Source: Bacillus sp. ISL-18 (GTDB lineage Bacteria; Bacillota; Bacilli; Bacillales; Cytobacillaceae). Taken from it: a stretch of DNA of 64,000 nt. The notes below the pieces were generated by a model that was given only the letters and a program-made list of their open reading frames with translations, did not search any database and was not told where the DNA came from. The stretch spans positions 62,001-126,000 of the forward strand of contig NZ_JAGGQG010000024.1 in the NCBI RefSeq assembly GCF_018613415.1, given 5' to 3'. A program made the translations under genes and the position numbers. Shown here piece by piece: positions 1-7,967 of this stretch (position 1 is the first letter of the stretch; each line of letters begins with the position of its first letter).

Positions 1-914
1 TCCAGCAATTGTTCAATGGTGTAGCTGGCCAGCTTTGCAATCGGCTGAGCAATCGTGGTTAAACCTGGATCAGCGATTTCCGCGTGGATGGTATTGTCAA
101 AGCCAATAATCGAAATATCATCAGGAACCGATACACCCGCTTTTCGTGCTTCATTAATAAAAATAGCAGCAATTAAATCGGTGGTCGCAAAAACCGCGGT
201 TGGCCTTTCTTTCAATTGAAAAATTTGATTCGCGGCCAATTTCGCTTCTTCTATTTTGGATTTGGCTTCAATCACTTGAACGTCAGCAGGGTTAACCCCT
301 TCATAAGCAACAGCCTTTTTAAACCCCTCTACACGCAGCCGGCCGCTCGCTCGTTGTGGTTCGGTAATGACGGCAAAAGTCCGGTGTCCCTTTTGACAAA
401 GGTAACGTCCTGCTAGATAACCGCCCCTGATATCATCAGTCGTGACAACGTGTGAATCAAGCGCAAGGTGGTCGACCGAGAACAGAACGCAAGGGACGTT
501 TTGATCATGAAGGTTTCTTAATTTTTTTACATCCTTTGGCTCGGTCGCAATGATAATTCCGTCCACTTGTTTCTTAATCAACAGGTCCAAATAATCATGC
601 TCACGCTCCAGCTGATAATCGGTACTGCATAAAATAATCGAATAACCCAAATCCCGTGCATTATTCTCCAGCGCACGGGCTACCTCTGCAAAGAATGGGT
701 TCGCGATATCGGGAACCAGCACGCCAATCGTGAAGGTCTTTTTCCCGGTTAAAGCGGCAGCCACACTGCTTGGCTGGTATTCTAGGTCCTTCATAATATC
801 CAGCACCTTGTTTTTGGTTTTTTCACTGATCCGGCCTGTATTATTTAAAACTTTCGATACCGTAGCAATCGACACATTGGCCTCTTTTGCTACATCATAA
901 ATAGTAGGTTTCAT
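1..914 (-). CDS. LacI/GalR-family transcriptional regulator (3' end outside window)
   Basis: This is a DNA-binding repressor or activator of sugar genes. Reading from the ATG at 914, the first 50 residues are a classic LacI helix-turn-helix (TIYDVAKEANVSIATVSKVL) followed by the hinge helix (SSVAAALTGKK). A periplasmic-binding-protein-like effector domain then starts at TIGVLVPDIANPFFAEVARAL. About 304 residues are visible and the reading frame runs off the window, so only the last few dozen residues are missing. It is the last visible gene of the minus-strand run that begins with the sugar-binding lipoprotein at 7634, 56 bp after the GH105 gene. It therefore probably controls that operon through the palindromic sites at 7663-7740. 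The effector sugar cannot be read from the sequence. Confidence 0.93.
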   Translation of the reverse strand, partial: MKPTIYDVAKEANVSIATVSKVLNNTGRISEKTKNKVLDIMKDLEYQPSSVAAALTGKKTFTIGVLVPDIANPFFAEVARALENNARDLGYSIILCSTDYQLEREHDYLDLLIKKQVDGIIIATEPKDVKKLRNLHDQNVPCVLFSVDHLALDSHVVTTDDIRGGYLAGRYLCQKGHRTFAVITEPQRASGRLRVEGFKKAVAYEGVNPADVQVIEAKSKIEEAKLAANQIFQLKERPTAVFATTDLIAAIFINEARKAGVSVPDDISIIGFDNTIHAEIADPGLTTIAQPIAKLASYTIEQLL

Positions 915-970
915 GGCATTCCCCTCTTCTCCCACTACGTGAAGTTGTTTTCATCATTATACTATTTTGT

Positions 971-2089
971 TTAGTTGCTTAACAAACCCTCATGTTGCAG
1001 GACCTCGGAAAGTAAGACAATCGCCAATGCCTGACCATATGCAGTCGGTGCAATAATAATTCGCTTATAATCTTCCTTTTCCTTCCCAATCGCCGTACCA
1101 GCCGAAACATTTAAGACAGTTCCATCCTCAGCGATGTTAGCCAATACCGCTTCGACCGCTTTTCGACAAACCGCTATATAGCTTGAGTCTAATAATCCAA
1201 GACGAATTCCTTTTAATATTCCTGCCGCAATGGCACTCGACCCGGAAACTTCCGTATAGCTATCGGAATCATCAAGCAGCGTATGCCACAAACCATTTTC
1301 AGACTGAAGGGCGACTACTCGGTCCACCTGTGCTTTAAAGGTACCCGCCATCTTCTCATAAGCATCAGTGGATAGTTTGCCTTTTAACGTTTCAATTAAT
1401 TCCGGGGCAGCTAAGGTATACCAGCTGTTCCCGCGGCACCAATACGCCTCACTAAAATGGTGGTCATTGTCAAAATCATAGCCATGATAGAAAAGAGAAT
1501 CTTCTTGATTAAACAAATGGTCAATATGAAGATTCACTTGATAAGCCGCTTCATCGATCCAAGCTTGCTGACCATATTTAATCCCCATTTTACTTAAGAA
1601 CAAAACCACCATAAACAGAGTGTCAATCCAGATTTGTCCTTCATTCAGCTTCAAATCATGTTTGGTATCGCCAGAGGTTACATGCTGAAGCCCATTTTCC
1701 TTTGTTCTTGGCGCCTGATTGATGATCCAGTCGACCCATTCCAAAGCTAGGGTTTCCCTCTCTTCATAGTCCATTAACGTTAACATTGGGGCAGTGGTAT
1801 TGATATTTTTAAGCGGTAAACCGCACTGAATTTGATCCTCTGCCCAGTTCCTAATATATTCACGATAATCCGGAAAAGCATCATCCCCGGCTAGATTTTT
1901 CAAACCGAGCAGTCCAACTCCCTGCGGCCAATCCCACTCTTCCATTCCAAAGTCCCTTGGGAAGTAGCCGATTTTTTCTGCATCGCCCACCTCTTTCAAG
2001 GAATCTTCATTCGAAGGCCGTTTTAAATCCAGCAGCTGGTTCGTTATTTTTAACACAGCTTCACGAACATCCGTTAGTACTTTTGTCAC
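971..2089 (-). CDS. GH105 (YteR/YesR-like) unsaturated rhamnogalacturonyl hydrolase
   Basis: Predicted cytoplasmic enzyme of 372 residues that removes a 4,5-unsaturated uronic acid from the non-reducing end of oligosaccharides released by polysaccharide lyases. The protein has the alpha/alpha-barrel character of GH88/GH105. The segment GQIWIDTLF (about residues 148-156) holds the Asp expected for hydration of the enol ether, and CRGNSWYTL lies near 215. Length agrees with the family and there is no signal peptide, so the substrate must be imported by the permeases encoded just upstream. The start is a GTG at 2089 preceded by GAGGTGATGAAGG. The assignment to GH105 rather than GH88 rests on remembered family appearance; the exact substrate (rhamnogalacturonan or another uronide) is inferred. 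Confidence 0.85.
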   Translation of the reverse strand: MTKVLTDVREAVLKITNQLLDLKRPSNEDSLKEVGDAEKIGYFPRDFGMEEWDWPQGVGLLGLKNLAGDDAFPDYREYIRNWAEDQIQCGLPLKNINTTAPMLTLMDYEERETLALEWVDWIINQAPRTKENGLQHVTSGDTKHDLKLNEGQIWIDTLFMVVLFLSKMGIKYGQQAWIDEAAYQVNLHIDHLFNQEDSLFYHGYDFDNDHHFSEAYWCRGNSWYTLAAPELIETLKGKLSTDAYEKMAGTFKAQVDRVVALQSENGLWHTLLDDSDSYTEVSGSSAIAAGILKGIRLGLLDSSYIAVCRKAVEAVLANIAEDGTVLNVSAGTAIGKEKEDYKRIIIAPTAYGQALAIVLLSEVLQHEGLLSN

Positions 2090-2104
2090 CCTTCATCACC
2101 TCAT

Positions 2105-2932
2105 TTAATCTTTCAATCCGGAGCTGGCGCCTGTATCCATAATGTACCGTTGGAAGACGGCATATAAAATCGCCATCGGAAGAATCGAAATCACGGAAGC
2201 AGATAGCAGCAAGACCCAATCAATATTGTTGGCCCCGACGATACTTCTTAACGCAACCTGAATCGTATACTTGTTCGGATCGCTGATAACGATTAACGGC
2301 CAAATGTAGTCATTCCAACGCCACTGGAAAGATAAAATCGCTAAGGTAATGACAATCGGTTTCGCGATCGGTAACATCAGTCTAAAAAAGATTCGGCCTT
2401 CGCTCGCTCCGTCAATTCGGGCTGCTTCTATTAAATCATCAGGTACTGTCATGAAATACTGTCTAAACATGAAAATCCCGGTTGCTGTATTAATAGAAGG
2501 AATAATTAATCCCCATAAACTATCATAAAGGTGTAGCTTTTGAATCACCATGAAGGTTGGATTCATGATAACTTCCGTCGGTAACATCGTCGTGGTTAGG
2601 ATACAGAGGAAGAACACCGTCAGCCATTTGTATCGGTATTTTGCCAAGGCAAACCCACAGGAAGCACTGGCAAGGATGGTTAAGGCCGTTGTGGTCACGG
2701 TGACGATCAGCGTATTCCCTACATATTTCGTAAATTCCATGGTTTTCCAGGCGTATTCATAGTTCTCAAATGAAAACTTTTTAGGAAAGATATGAAGCGG
2801 ATAGGAAAACAATTCACTTCCCGGTTTAAAGGAACTTAATAAGAACCATAGAACAGGAATCAAGAACAAGAGTGCTAATAACCCCATAATGGTAGTAAGG
2901 AGAACAGTTGTGAGCCTATTTCGATACGTCAT
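2105..2932 (-). CDS. Carbohydrate ABC transporter permease, MalG type
   Basis: Inner-membrane permease of 275 residues, one half of the translocation pore of a CUT1 sugar importer. Six hydrophobic segments are apparent, and the cytoplasmic EAA loop that docks the ATPase reads EAARIDGASEGRIFFRLMLP near residue 190. The start overlaps the stop of the MalF-type partner by four bases (ATGA), which indicates translational coupling. No ATPase gene is present in the operon. As is known for Bacillus CUT1 importers, a shared ATPase of the MsmX type probably energises it. The likely substrates are oligosaccharides carrying unsaturated uronic acid, judging from the GH105 enzyme encoded directly downstream. 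Confidence 0.95.
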   Translation of the reverse strand: MTYRNRLTTVLLTTIMGLLALLFLIPVLWFLLSSFKPGSELFSYPLHIFPKKFSFENYEYAWKTMEFTKYVGNTLIVTVTTTALTILASASCGFALAKYRYKWLTVFFLCILTTTMLPTEVIMNPTFMVIQKLHLYDSLWGLIIPSINTATGIFMFRQYFMTVPDDLIEAARIDGASEGRIFFRLMLPIAKPIVITLAILSFQWRWNDYIWPLIVISDPNKYTIQVALRSIVGANNIDWVLLLSASVISILPMAILYAVFQRYIMDTGASSGLKD

Positions 2933-3891
2933 TGTTTACCCCTCTCTTCAACCTTTAGATTAATGACGGCAAAGATCAGCAGGATGATAAATAAGATCAT
3001 CGATACGGCACTGGCATAGCCGATATTCTGATTGTTAAATCCTGTCTGATAAATGTATTGAACAATAAACGTATTATCATTTCCCGGTCCGCCGTTTGTC
3101 AGTGACTGAACTAAGGCAAATTCTTTCATAAAACCAATCGACGATAGCATGATGACCATAAACGAGGTGGGTCTTAGGGACGGCAAGGTAATATGGAAGA
3201 ACTTTTGCCAGCCATTCGCTCCGTCAATTTCTGCCGCCTCGTAATAGGATTTAGAAATGTTCAGCAGGGCGGAAATGAAGATTAGCATATTGAAAGCCGT
3301 TCCTCCCCATGCTGACGCAATCAAAACGGTTAACAGCGCTAAGTTTCCATCTGTAGACCAATGAACAGGCTCAAATCCCATGAGTTGAATGATATAATTG
3401 ATAAACCCGAAATCTTCTCCAAACATCCAGCGAAAAATGACCCCTACTACAATCGGTGAAATCAGCCAAGGAAGGAAGAAAATGACTTTTGCCACTGACT
3501 TCCCTTTGGTATATTTGCTGACTAAAAGCAATGAGATACATAAAGAACTGACGTACAATGTTGGGACACCGATAATCGTATACGTAAATGTCCGCCCAAG
3601 TGCTTTGTAAAAACTAGAATCGTGGAAAAGGTTGATATAATTTTGCAATCCAATAAAGTGAGCCTCTACCCCGGCATAATCTGTAAAAGAATAATAGATA
3701 CCCAGGATGGCCGGCCAGGCGAAGAACAGGGTAAATAGAACCATGTTCACGACGACAAAAGCAAGGGCCCATTTTTGATTTCGATCCTTTCTCTTTGGTG
3801 CTACTTTCTTAACACTTACTTGTTTGACACTCGAGTAATTCACTGTCAAATCGGTATCCGGCGTTATACTCGACTTTTTGATGATTGACAT
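2929..3891 (-). CDS. Carbohydrate ABC transporter permease, MalF type
   Basis: Inner-membrane permease of 320 residues, the second half of the CUT1 pore. After a charged N-terminal tail of about 38 residues come the membrane segments, with an EAA loop reading YEAAEIDGANGWQKFFHITL near residue 220. The ATG at 3891 has an excellent ribosome binding site (GGAGGAGG, 7 bases upstream), so the start is firm even though it lies 83 bases inside the 3' end of the upstream 831-residue gene. That long out-of-frame overlap is unusual for an operon of this kind. The downstream MalG-type gene overlaps by four bases. Confidence 0.95.
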   Translation of the reverse strand: MSIIKKSSITPDTDLTVNYSSVKQVSVKKVAPKRKDRNQKWALAFVVVNMVLFTLFFAWPAILGIYYSFTDYAGVEAHFIGLQNYINLFHDSSFYKALGRTFTYTIIGVPTLYVSSLCISLLLVSKYTKGKSVAKVIFFLPWLISPIVVGVIFRWMFGEDFGFINYIIQLMGFEPVHWSTDGNLALLTVLIASAWGGTAFNMLIFISALLNISKSYYEAAEIDGANGWQKFFHITLPSLRPTSFMVIMLSSIGFMKEFALVQSLTNGGPGNDNTFIVQYIYQTGFNNQNIGYASAVSMILFIILLIFAVINLKVEERGKQ

Positions 3892-6304
3892 ACAATTCCT
3901 CCTCCTTCATGGTCAATGTGCCAACCTGCTGATTCTGGTATGACCACTCCTCGTCCGCGATGTGAATTTCCGATTCCGATTGTTCCTGCATGAAATGACT
4001 AAAGGTCTTATGCTCATATTCCGAAGAACAGATACACACGATTTTGTGTGAAGTTCCACAGGCCCGAGCTTCCCTAAAAGTGACGGCACCTTCCTTTATA
4101 AGTTCAAAGCCCTGGCTGAAGTAAATTCCTAGATAGGTTTGATCCTTCCTGACAAACAGCCAATTCCCTTTTTCGTTAATCTCATCCAGCTTCCAGAAAG
4201 GCAGATACGCGTGAATGAATGGTAGGAAAGGTTCTTGTAACCGGTATTCCATCAGCATGTACTGCTTATATTGACGGATATTTGGGCTGATTCCATTCCC
4301 AGCCCAGAAGCTAGGCCGGTTTTCCCCGCTATACACCGATTCTCCCGGATGATTAATCCAGACTTGGGTATTATCCTGACCTAAGGCAATATTCATCGCA
4401 TGCTGCTGATGGCCTCTTTTAAAAGCATTGAAGTTAATCGCTGAACTCATACAATAGTTCTTCGTTTTGTAATTATAGGTATAAACCTTCTTAATTCCCT
4501 GGATATACTGGGAAACAAGCGCCTTTGATTCGTCTTCGATAAAATTCTGCTCTAACTGAGGCGGAGTGTAGTCTGAGATACAGAATAAGGTCGTCGATCT
4601 CAGCGCATGGTTTAAATTTCCCTTCTTCCAGGCGATAAAGGCTAGATTAGCGACCTCGCCCAGCTCCATTGCCTTTAAATCATGTTCATATACTCGCCCG
4701 TAGGTTGTGGACATCGTTTTTCCCTGAAGATTAATCGCAATAATTTCAAAGGTGATATCCAACGCTTTTTTAGCCAAATCTCGAATTGAAGCGTCCGGTG
4801 CCGATTCATAGAGACTGAAGAACCCGATTAAATCAATTGGCAGGTAGGTAGTTGAGTTCCATTCGGAAAAACCATAGTCGAAAAAGACGTCAAACCACTC
4901 TTCCAGGCGCTTTTTACCGATTTCATACTGTTCCATTCCGGTTCTGTTACTGACGGTAAACACTCTTTCTGGATACATATGGCCGGCAAGGTACTGTGAA
5001 ATATGGAAAAGCAGGGCATGATTTTCACTGAAATACCACATGACATCGTTGCCAGGCTCATCAATCCAATACCTGAAATTCACAGCGAGCTCCTCGATTT
5101 CACGATGAAAATCGGCTGGGATAATGTCTTGATACTTAATCGTAAACCCAAGCAATGGAGCGAGCCTGAAATCGGCACAATCGCCCTTTTTCTTAATCTC
5201 GTTAAAGCAGCTTTTGATATGTTGAATGGCACGGGAATCGACGACGCCATTAAGGTGTGCCAGGGCAATCCCCACATTTAAGTCCAGGGCATCTCTTTCC
5301 GTAAAGAACTCCAAAATCTCCTTCTTTCGTTCAGACAATTCATCTGAAAAGGATCTGGAGGAATAATCATTGGCAAGAATTGCGGTCACCAATCTTCTGC
5401 TAATCTCCACTTCCCCATCGACCACGACACCAATATCGAAATAGGCAAGTCCATTGGCGGAAAGTTCACTGATTGGCATCAGTGTAATCTTGTTTTCATC
5501 CAGGTTATTTACCTGAAAGAAATAATCATAGGGTGATTCGGTCCCTTCACCTGATTCTTTTACTAAGACCGGATTTAATAAATGATTACGATTGACATTC
5601 ACAAACAGGTTGGGAAACAGATCGATATGATTGGAATCAAGACAGATTTCCAGGCTGCCAGAATCATAGAGATCTTTTGAAAAATAAAAAGAAGTCAACA
5701 ATTCTTCTGCTTTCTTTATTTTTTCCGGAGACGCATTGACAGGAATGTAGGCATCTAACGGCTGTTCACCCGTATAACGCAGCTCCATGAAATAGTTAAC
5801 ATCTCTCTCGGCCAGATCATCCATATAAATAACGATCTCATTCGTTCCCTTTTGCAGGTTCAAGTGAATTGGTGTATAGGAGGCTAGATTTCTTGTATAA
5901 GGAGTGTAGCTAATCTGTTTACGATTGTTGACCCAAATCTCGACACTTCCGCAGGTACTGAGCGTAAAGGGAAGAGTTTCTTCCTTTTCTGTAACGATAT
6001 AGGTTTTACCGTAAACACTTAACACGTGTGGAGTGGGAATAAAGGAAGAAAACTCAAAGCGTGTGTTTTCAAAAGGGAAATAAATATGATGAAAAGGTGA
6101 ATCAGTCAGTTTAATATCATTCTTTAAGCGCTCTTCTAAAAATTGTTTTCTACCAGGATAGACAATTTGTACATATTCCTCCGTCAAATTAACAGGCTGC
6201 TCAAACGTATCTTTTTCAGATTCATAGGGTTCGATGCTTAAATCGGTATAAATCCAACGATTCAAAGGTTGGTTGGGTTGAACTTGATATGTATAGCGTT
6301 CCAT
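3809..6304 (-). CDS. Unrecognised 831-residue protein, possible glycan-active enzyme
   Basis: I do not recognise this family with certainty. The protein has no signal peptide and no membrane segment, so it is probably cytoplasmic. Residues 100-180 look like a beta-sandwich of the kind that decorates glycosidases (GSVEIWVNNRKQI, then LQKGTNEIVIYMDDL). Residues 340-620 look like a helical toroid: repeated long helices with Trp and aromatic pairs (DVMWYFSENHALLF, FDYGFSEWNSTTYLP, TTYGRVYEHD). The C-terminal 200 residues are again beta-rich. This sandwich, alpha-toroid, sandwich order is common in polysaccharide lyases and glycosidases. It lies between the binding protein and permease genes of a uronide-importing operon, so a role in cleaving the imported oligosaccharide is a reasonable inference. 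It overlaps the next gene by 83 bases. Confidence 0.75.
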   Translation of the reverse strand: MERYTYQVQPNQPLNRWIYTDLSIEPYESEKDTFEQPVNLTEEYVQIVYPGRKQFLEERLKNDIKLTDSPFHHIYFPFENTRFEFSSFIPTPHVLSVYGKTYIVTEKEETLPFTLSTCGSVEIWVNNRKQISYTPYTRNLASYTPIHLNLQKGTNEIVIYMDDLAERDVNYFMELRYTGEQPLDAYIPVNASPEKIKKAEELLTSFYFSKDLYDSGSLEICLDSNHIDLFPNLFVNVNRNHLLNPVLVKESGEGTESPYDYFFQVNNLDENKITLMPISELSANGLAYFDIGVVVDGEVEISRRLVTAILANDYSSRSFSDELSERKKEILEFFTERDALDLNVGIALAHLNGVVDSRAIQHIKSCFNEIKKKGDCADFRLAPLLGFTIKYQDIIPADFHREIEELAVNFRYWIDEPGNDVMWYFSENHALLFHISQYLAGHMYPERVFTVSNRTGMEQYEIGKKRLEEWFDVFFDYGFSEWNSTTYLPIDLIGFFSLYESAPDASIRDLAKKALDITFEIIAINLQGKTMSTTYGRVYEHDLKAMELGEVANLAFIAWKKGNLNHALRSTTLFCISDYTPPQLEQNFIEDESKALVSQYIQGIKKVYTYNYKTKNYCMSSAINFNAFKRGHQQHAMNIALGQDNTQVWINHPGESVYSGENRPSFWAGNGISPNIRQYKQYMLMEYRLQEPFLPFIHAYLPFWKLDEINEKGNWLFVRKDQTYLGIYFSQGFELIKEGAVTFREARACGTSHKIVCICSSEYEHKTFSHFMQEQSESEIHIADEEWSYQNQQVGTLTMKEEELYVNHQKVEYNAGYRFDSELLECQTSKC

Positions 6305-6325
6305 ACGAATACCTCACTTAATAGG

Positions 6326-6355
6326 GAGGGAATACTGAAACACCAATATTCCCTC
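6326..6355 (-). promoter_or_regulatory. Stem-loop between binding-protein gene and rest of operon
   Basis: GAGGGAATA (6326-6334) is perfectly complementary to TATTCCCTC (6347-6355), with a 12-base loop. On the transcribed strand it directly follows the stop of the binding-protein gene and has no run of T after it. It is therefore more likely an mRNA-stabilising or partial-attenuation hairpin than a full terminator. Such hairpins are known after binding-protein genes, where they keep that product in excess over the permeases. Confidence 0.65.
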
Positions 6356-6365
6356 TCATGATTTA

Positions 6366-7634
6366 TTATTTTGCGTATTGTTCCGTAAATGTTTTTTCTA
6401 CATTGGCAATCGCTTGATCAATAGACTCTTCTTTATTTAGAACTTTAATGACTTCTTGTTTTAGAGCATCTACCGCTTGCTTATCAGAAGTTAGCTGTAA
6501 TTTATCATTAACCGATCTTGCTACGGCAGCAACTGGATCTGAAGAGCTGATTTCATTACGATATACATCATAAGCACTTGTAGCGGTCGCGCTAGCATTG
6601 TAATCGACATTTGCTCCCTCTACTACTGGAAGATAGCCGCCTAAACCTGCCATTTTTGCATAATTTTCTTTTGTATATAACCAATCAATAAATTTCTTGG
6701 TTTCTTTTTCTACCCCAGATCCTTTGAATTGGATCACATAGTTACCACCTAGGTTAGTAGAACGAACCTTTTCGTATGGCATATAAACAGATTGCCATTT
6801 GAAGTTTTTAATATTTTTGTCAAAATCTTTTAACTGCCAGTTACCAGAGTAATAGGCTGCAACCTGGCCGCTTTTGAACATAGCGGATGCATCCTGGCCG
6901 GATAACCAAACAGAGGTTGGCATGATTTTGTTGTCATTTAATTTAACAAAGGTTTCCAAACCTTTTTTGGTTTCAGCATTTGTGGTATACTTTCCGTTCT
7001 CATTCACAAATCCTTTACTTCCAAATTGGTATAAGAATGAACTTAAACGGTGTGAAGATGGATCCATAACTAAGCCGTATTTCGCATCTGTTTTATCAAG
7101 GACGATCTTTAAATCACTGATAAATTCATCCCAAGTCCAAATATCTTTGTCACTTGTCGGAACTTTTACACCGGCTTTATCAAATAAATCTTTATTAATA
7201 TATAAGCCGACGGCAGTTAAATCGATTGGAAGGGCTACAGCCTTATCATCGATGGTGATAGCCAAATTCTTGTCTACCCCTTTGCTATCCAACGTGGAGG
7301 ACAAGTCAGCCAATTTATTTTTCCAAATTGGACTAAATCCTGTTACCCTTGCTAATGCTGGCGGATTACCGGATTTCACCATGTTTGTAATCCTTGTAAC
7401 AAAGTCACTGTACGGTACATCAACCACTTGAACATTGACCCCAGTTTCTTTTTTATATTCTTTGGCCATTTCTGTTAAAGCGCCGCCTTCAACCGTATCG
7501 CCAGATACAAAAAACTGGATTTTCTTAGAACTCGATGATGATGCCTGTCCTGAACTTGAATTAGAACAAGCTGAAACTACTAGAAGCAAGCAGGATACCA
7601 ATAAAGCCAAACCTAATTTGATCTTCCCTTTCAT
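6366..7634 (-). CDS. Extracellular sugar-binding lipoprotein of a CUT1 ABC transporter
   Basis: Solute-binding protein family 1 lipoprotein (422 residues) that captures the oligosaccharide outside the membrane and delivers it to the two permeases encoded downstream. The start used is the ATG at 7634, preceded by GAGGTGG. The frame stays open further upstream but lacks a ribosome site there and would spoil the signal peptide. The signal peptide ends in a clear lipobox (LLLVVSAC) followed by a Ser/Gly linker. The mature part shows the usual pattern GDTVEGGALTEMAKEYKKETG and the closing DAWLYTKENYAKMAG-like helix region. It is the first gene of the minus-strand operon. LacI/cre-like palindromes lie 29-40 and 95-106 bases upstream of the start. 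Confidence 0.93.
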   Translation of the reverse strand: MKGKIKLGLALLVSCLLLVVSACSNSSSGQASSSSSKKIQFFVSGDTVEGGALTEMAKEYKKETGVNVQVVDVPYSDFVTRITNMVKSGNPPALARVTGFSPIWKNKLADLSSTLDSKGVDKNLAITIDDKAVALPIDLTAVGLYINKDLFDKAGVKVPTSDKDIWTWDEFISDLKIVLDKTDAKYGLVMDPSSHRLSSFLYQFGSKGFVNENGKYTTNAETKKGLETFVKLNDNKIMPTSVWLSGQDASAMFKSGQVAAYYSGNWQLKDFDKNIKNFKWQSVYMPYEKVRSTNLGGNYVIQFKGSGVEKETKKFIDWLYTKENYAKMAGLGGYLPVVEGANVDYNASATATSAYDVYRNEISSSDPVAAVARSVNDKLQLTSDKQAVDALKQEVIKVLNKEESIDQAIANVEKTFTEQYAK

Positions 7635-7662
7635 TCCATCCACCTCTTTACGTTTATGTAGA

Positions 7663-7674
7663 GTAAGCGCTTTA
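7663..7674. promoter_or_regulatory. LacI/cre-like operator in the leader of the binding-protein gene
   Basis: The site reads GTAAGCGCTTTA, a near-palindrome around CG that fits LacI-family and CcpA (cre) operators. It lies in the presumed transcribed leader, 29-40 bases before the start codon, where a bound repressor could block the polymerase. A LacI-family gene ends this operon. Confidence 0.6.
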
Positions 7675-7728
7675 TTCATAAGTAAATAGAAAATTGCTGA
7701 AATTCCCATCAATCCCATTTTATTATGG

Positions 7729-7740
7729 GAAAGCGCTTAC
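7729..7740. promoter_or_regulatory. Second LacI/cre-like operator
   Basis: GAAAGCGCTTAC is a near-palindrome with the same AAGCGCTT core as the site at 7663, 66 bases away. It may be a second operator for the local LacI-family regulator or a CcpA site; sequence alone cannot decide. Confidence 0.6.
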
Positions 7741-7864
7741 CTTATGTGCCCATTATATTCCAATCCCAAATCATTTTCAATACATTTTTAAAATTCTAAT
7801 AACTTTTTTTAAGTTGCTAAGATTACTATTTATAGTCATCTTCTAAACATGTAAACTATTGGTG

Positions 7865-7892
7865 TGCATGGGGACGGTTCTCGTGCTTCTCC
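7865..7892. repeat. Dispersed repeat copy (GGGGACGGTTCTCGTGCTTC core)
   Basis: One arm of the dispersed repeat family also found at 10347, 11271, 20104, 21763, 22700, 23139 and 37352. Here only a half unit is present, between the two divergent sugar operons. Confidence 0.7.
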
Positions 7893-7922
7893 ACATTATT
7901 ACAATCTTTCTCATGCTAGTAA

Positions 7923-7936
7923 GTTAAGCGTTTACC
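7923..7936. promoter_or_regulatory. LacI/cre-like operator upstream of the GH95 gene
   Basis: GTTAAGCGTTTACC, 32-45 bases upstream of the GH95 start, resembles the two sites on the other side of the divergent region. Common control of the GH95 gene and the transporter operon is a plausible inference. Confidence 0.55.
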
Positions 7937-7967
7937 CTTATAAGATCATAAAAGGAGAGAATTAACG

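Noticed and set aside
6874-7431. Long open frame of 185 residues on the plus strand
   Set aside because: It is antisense to the binding-protein gene, has no ribosome site, and its residue pattern mirrors the coding strand.
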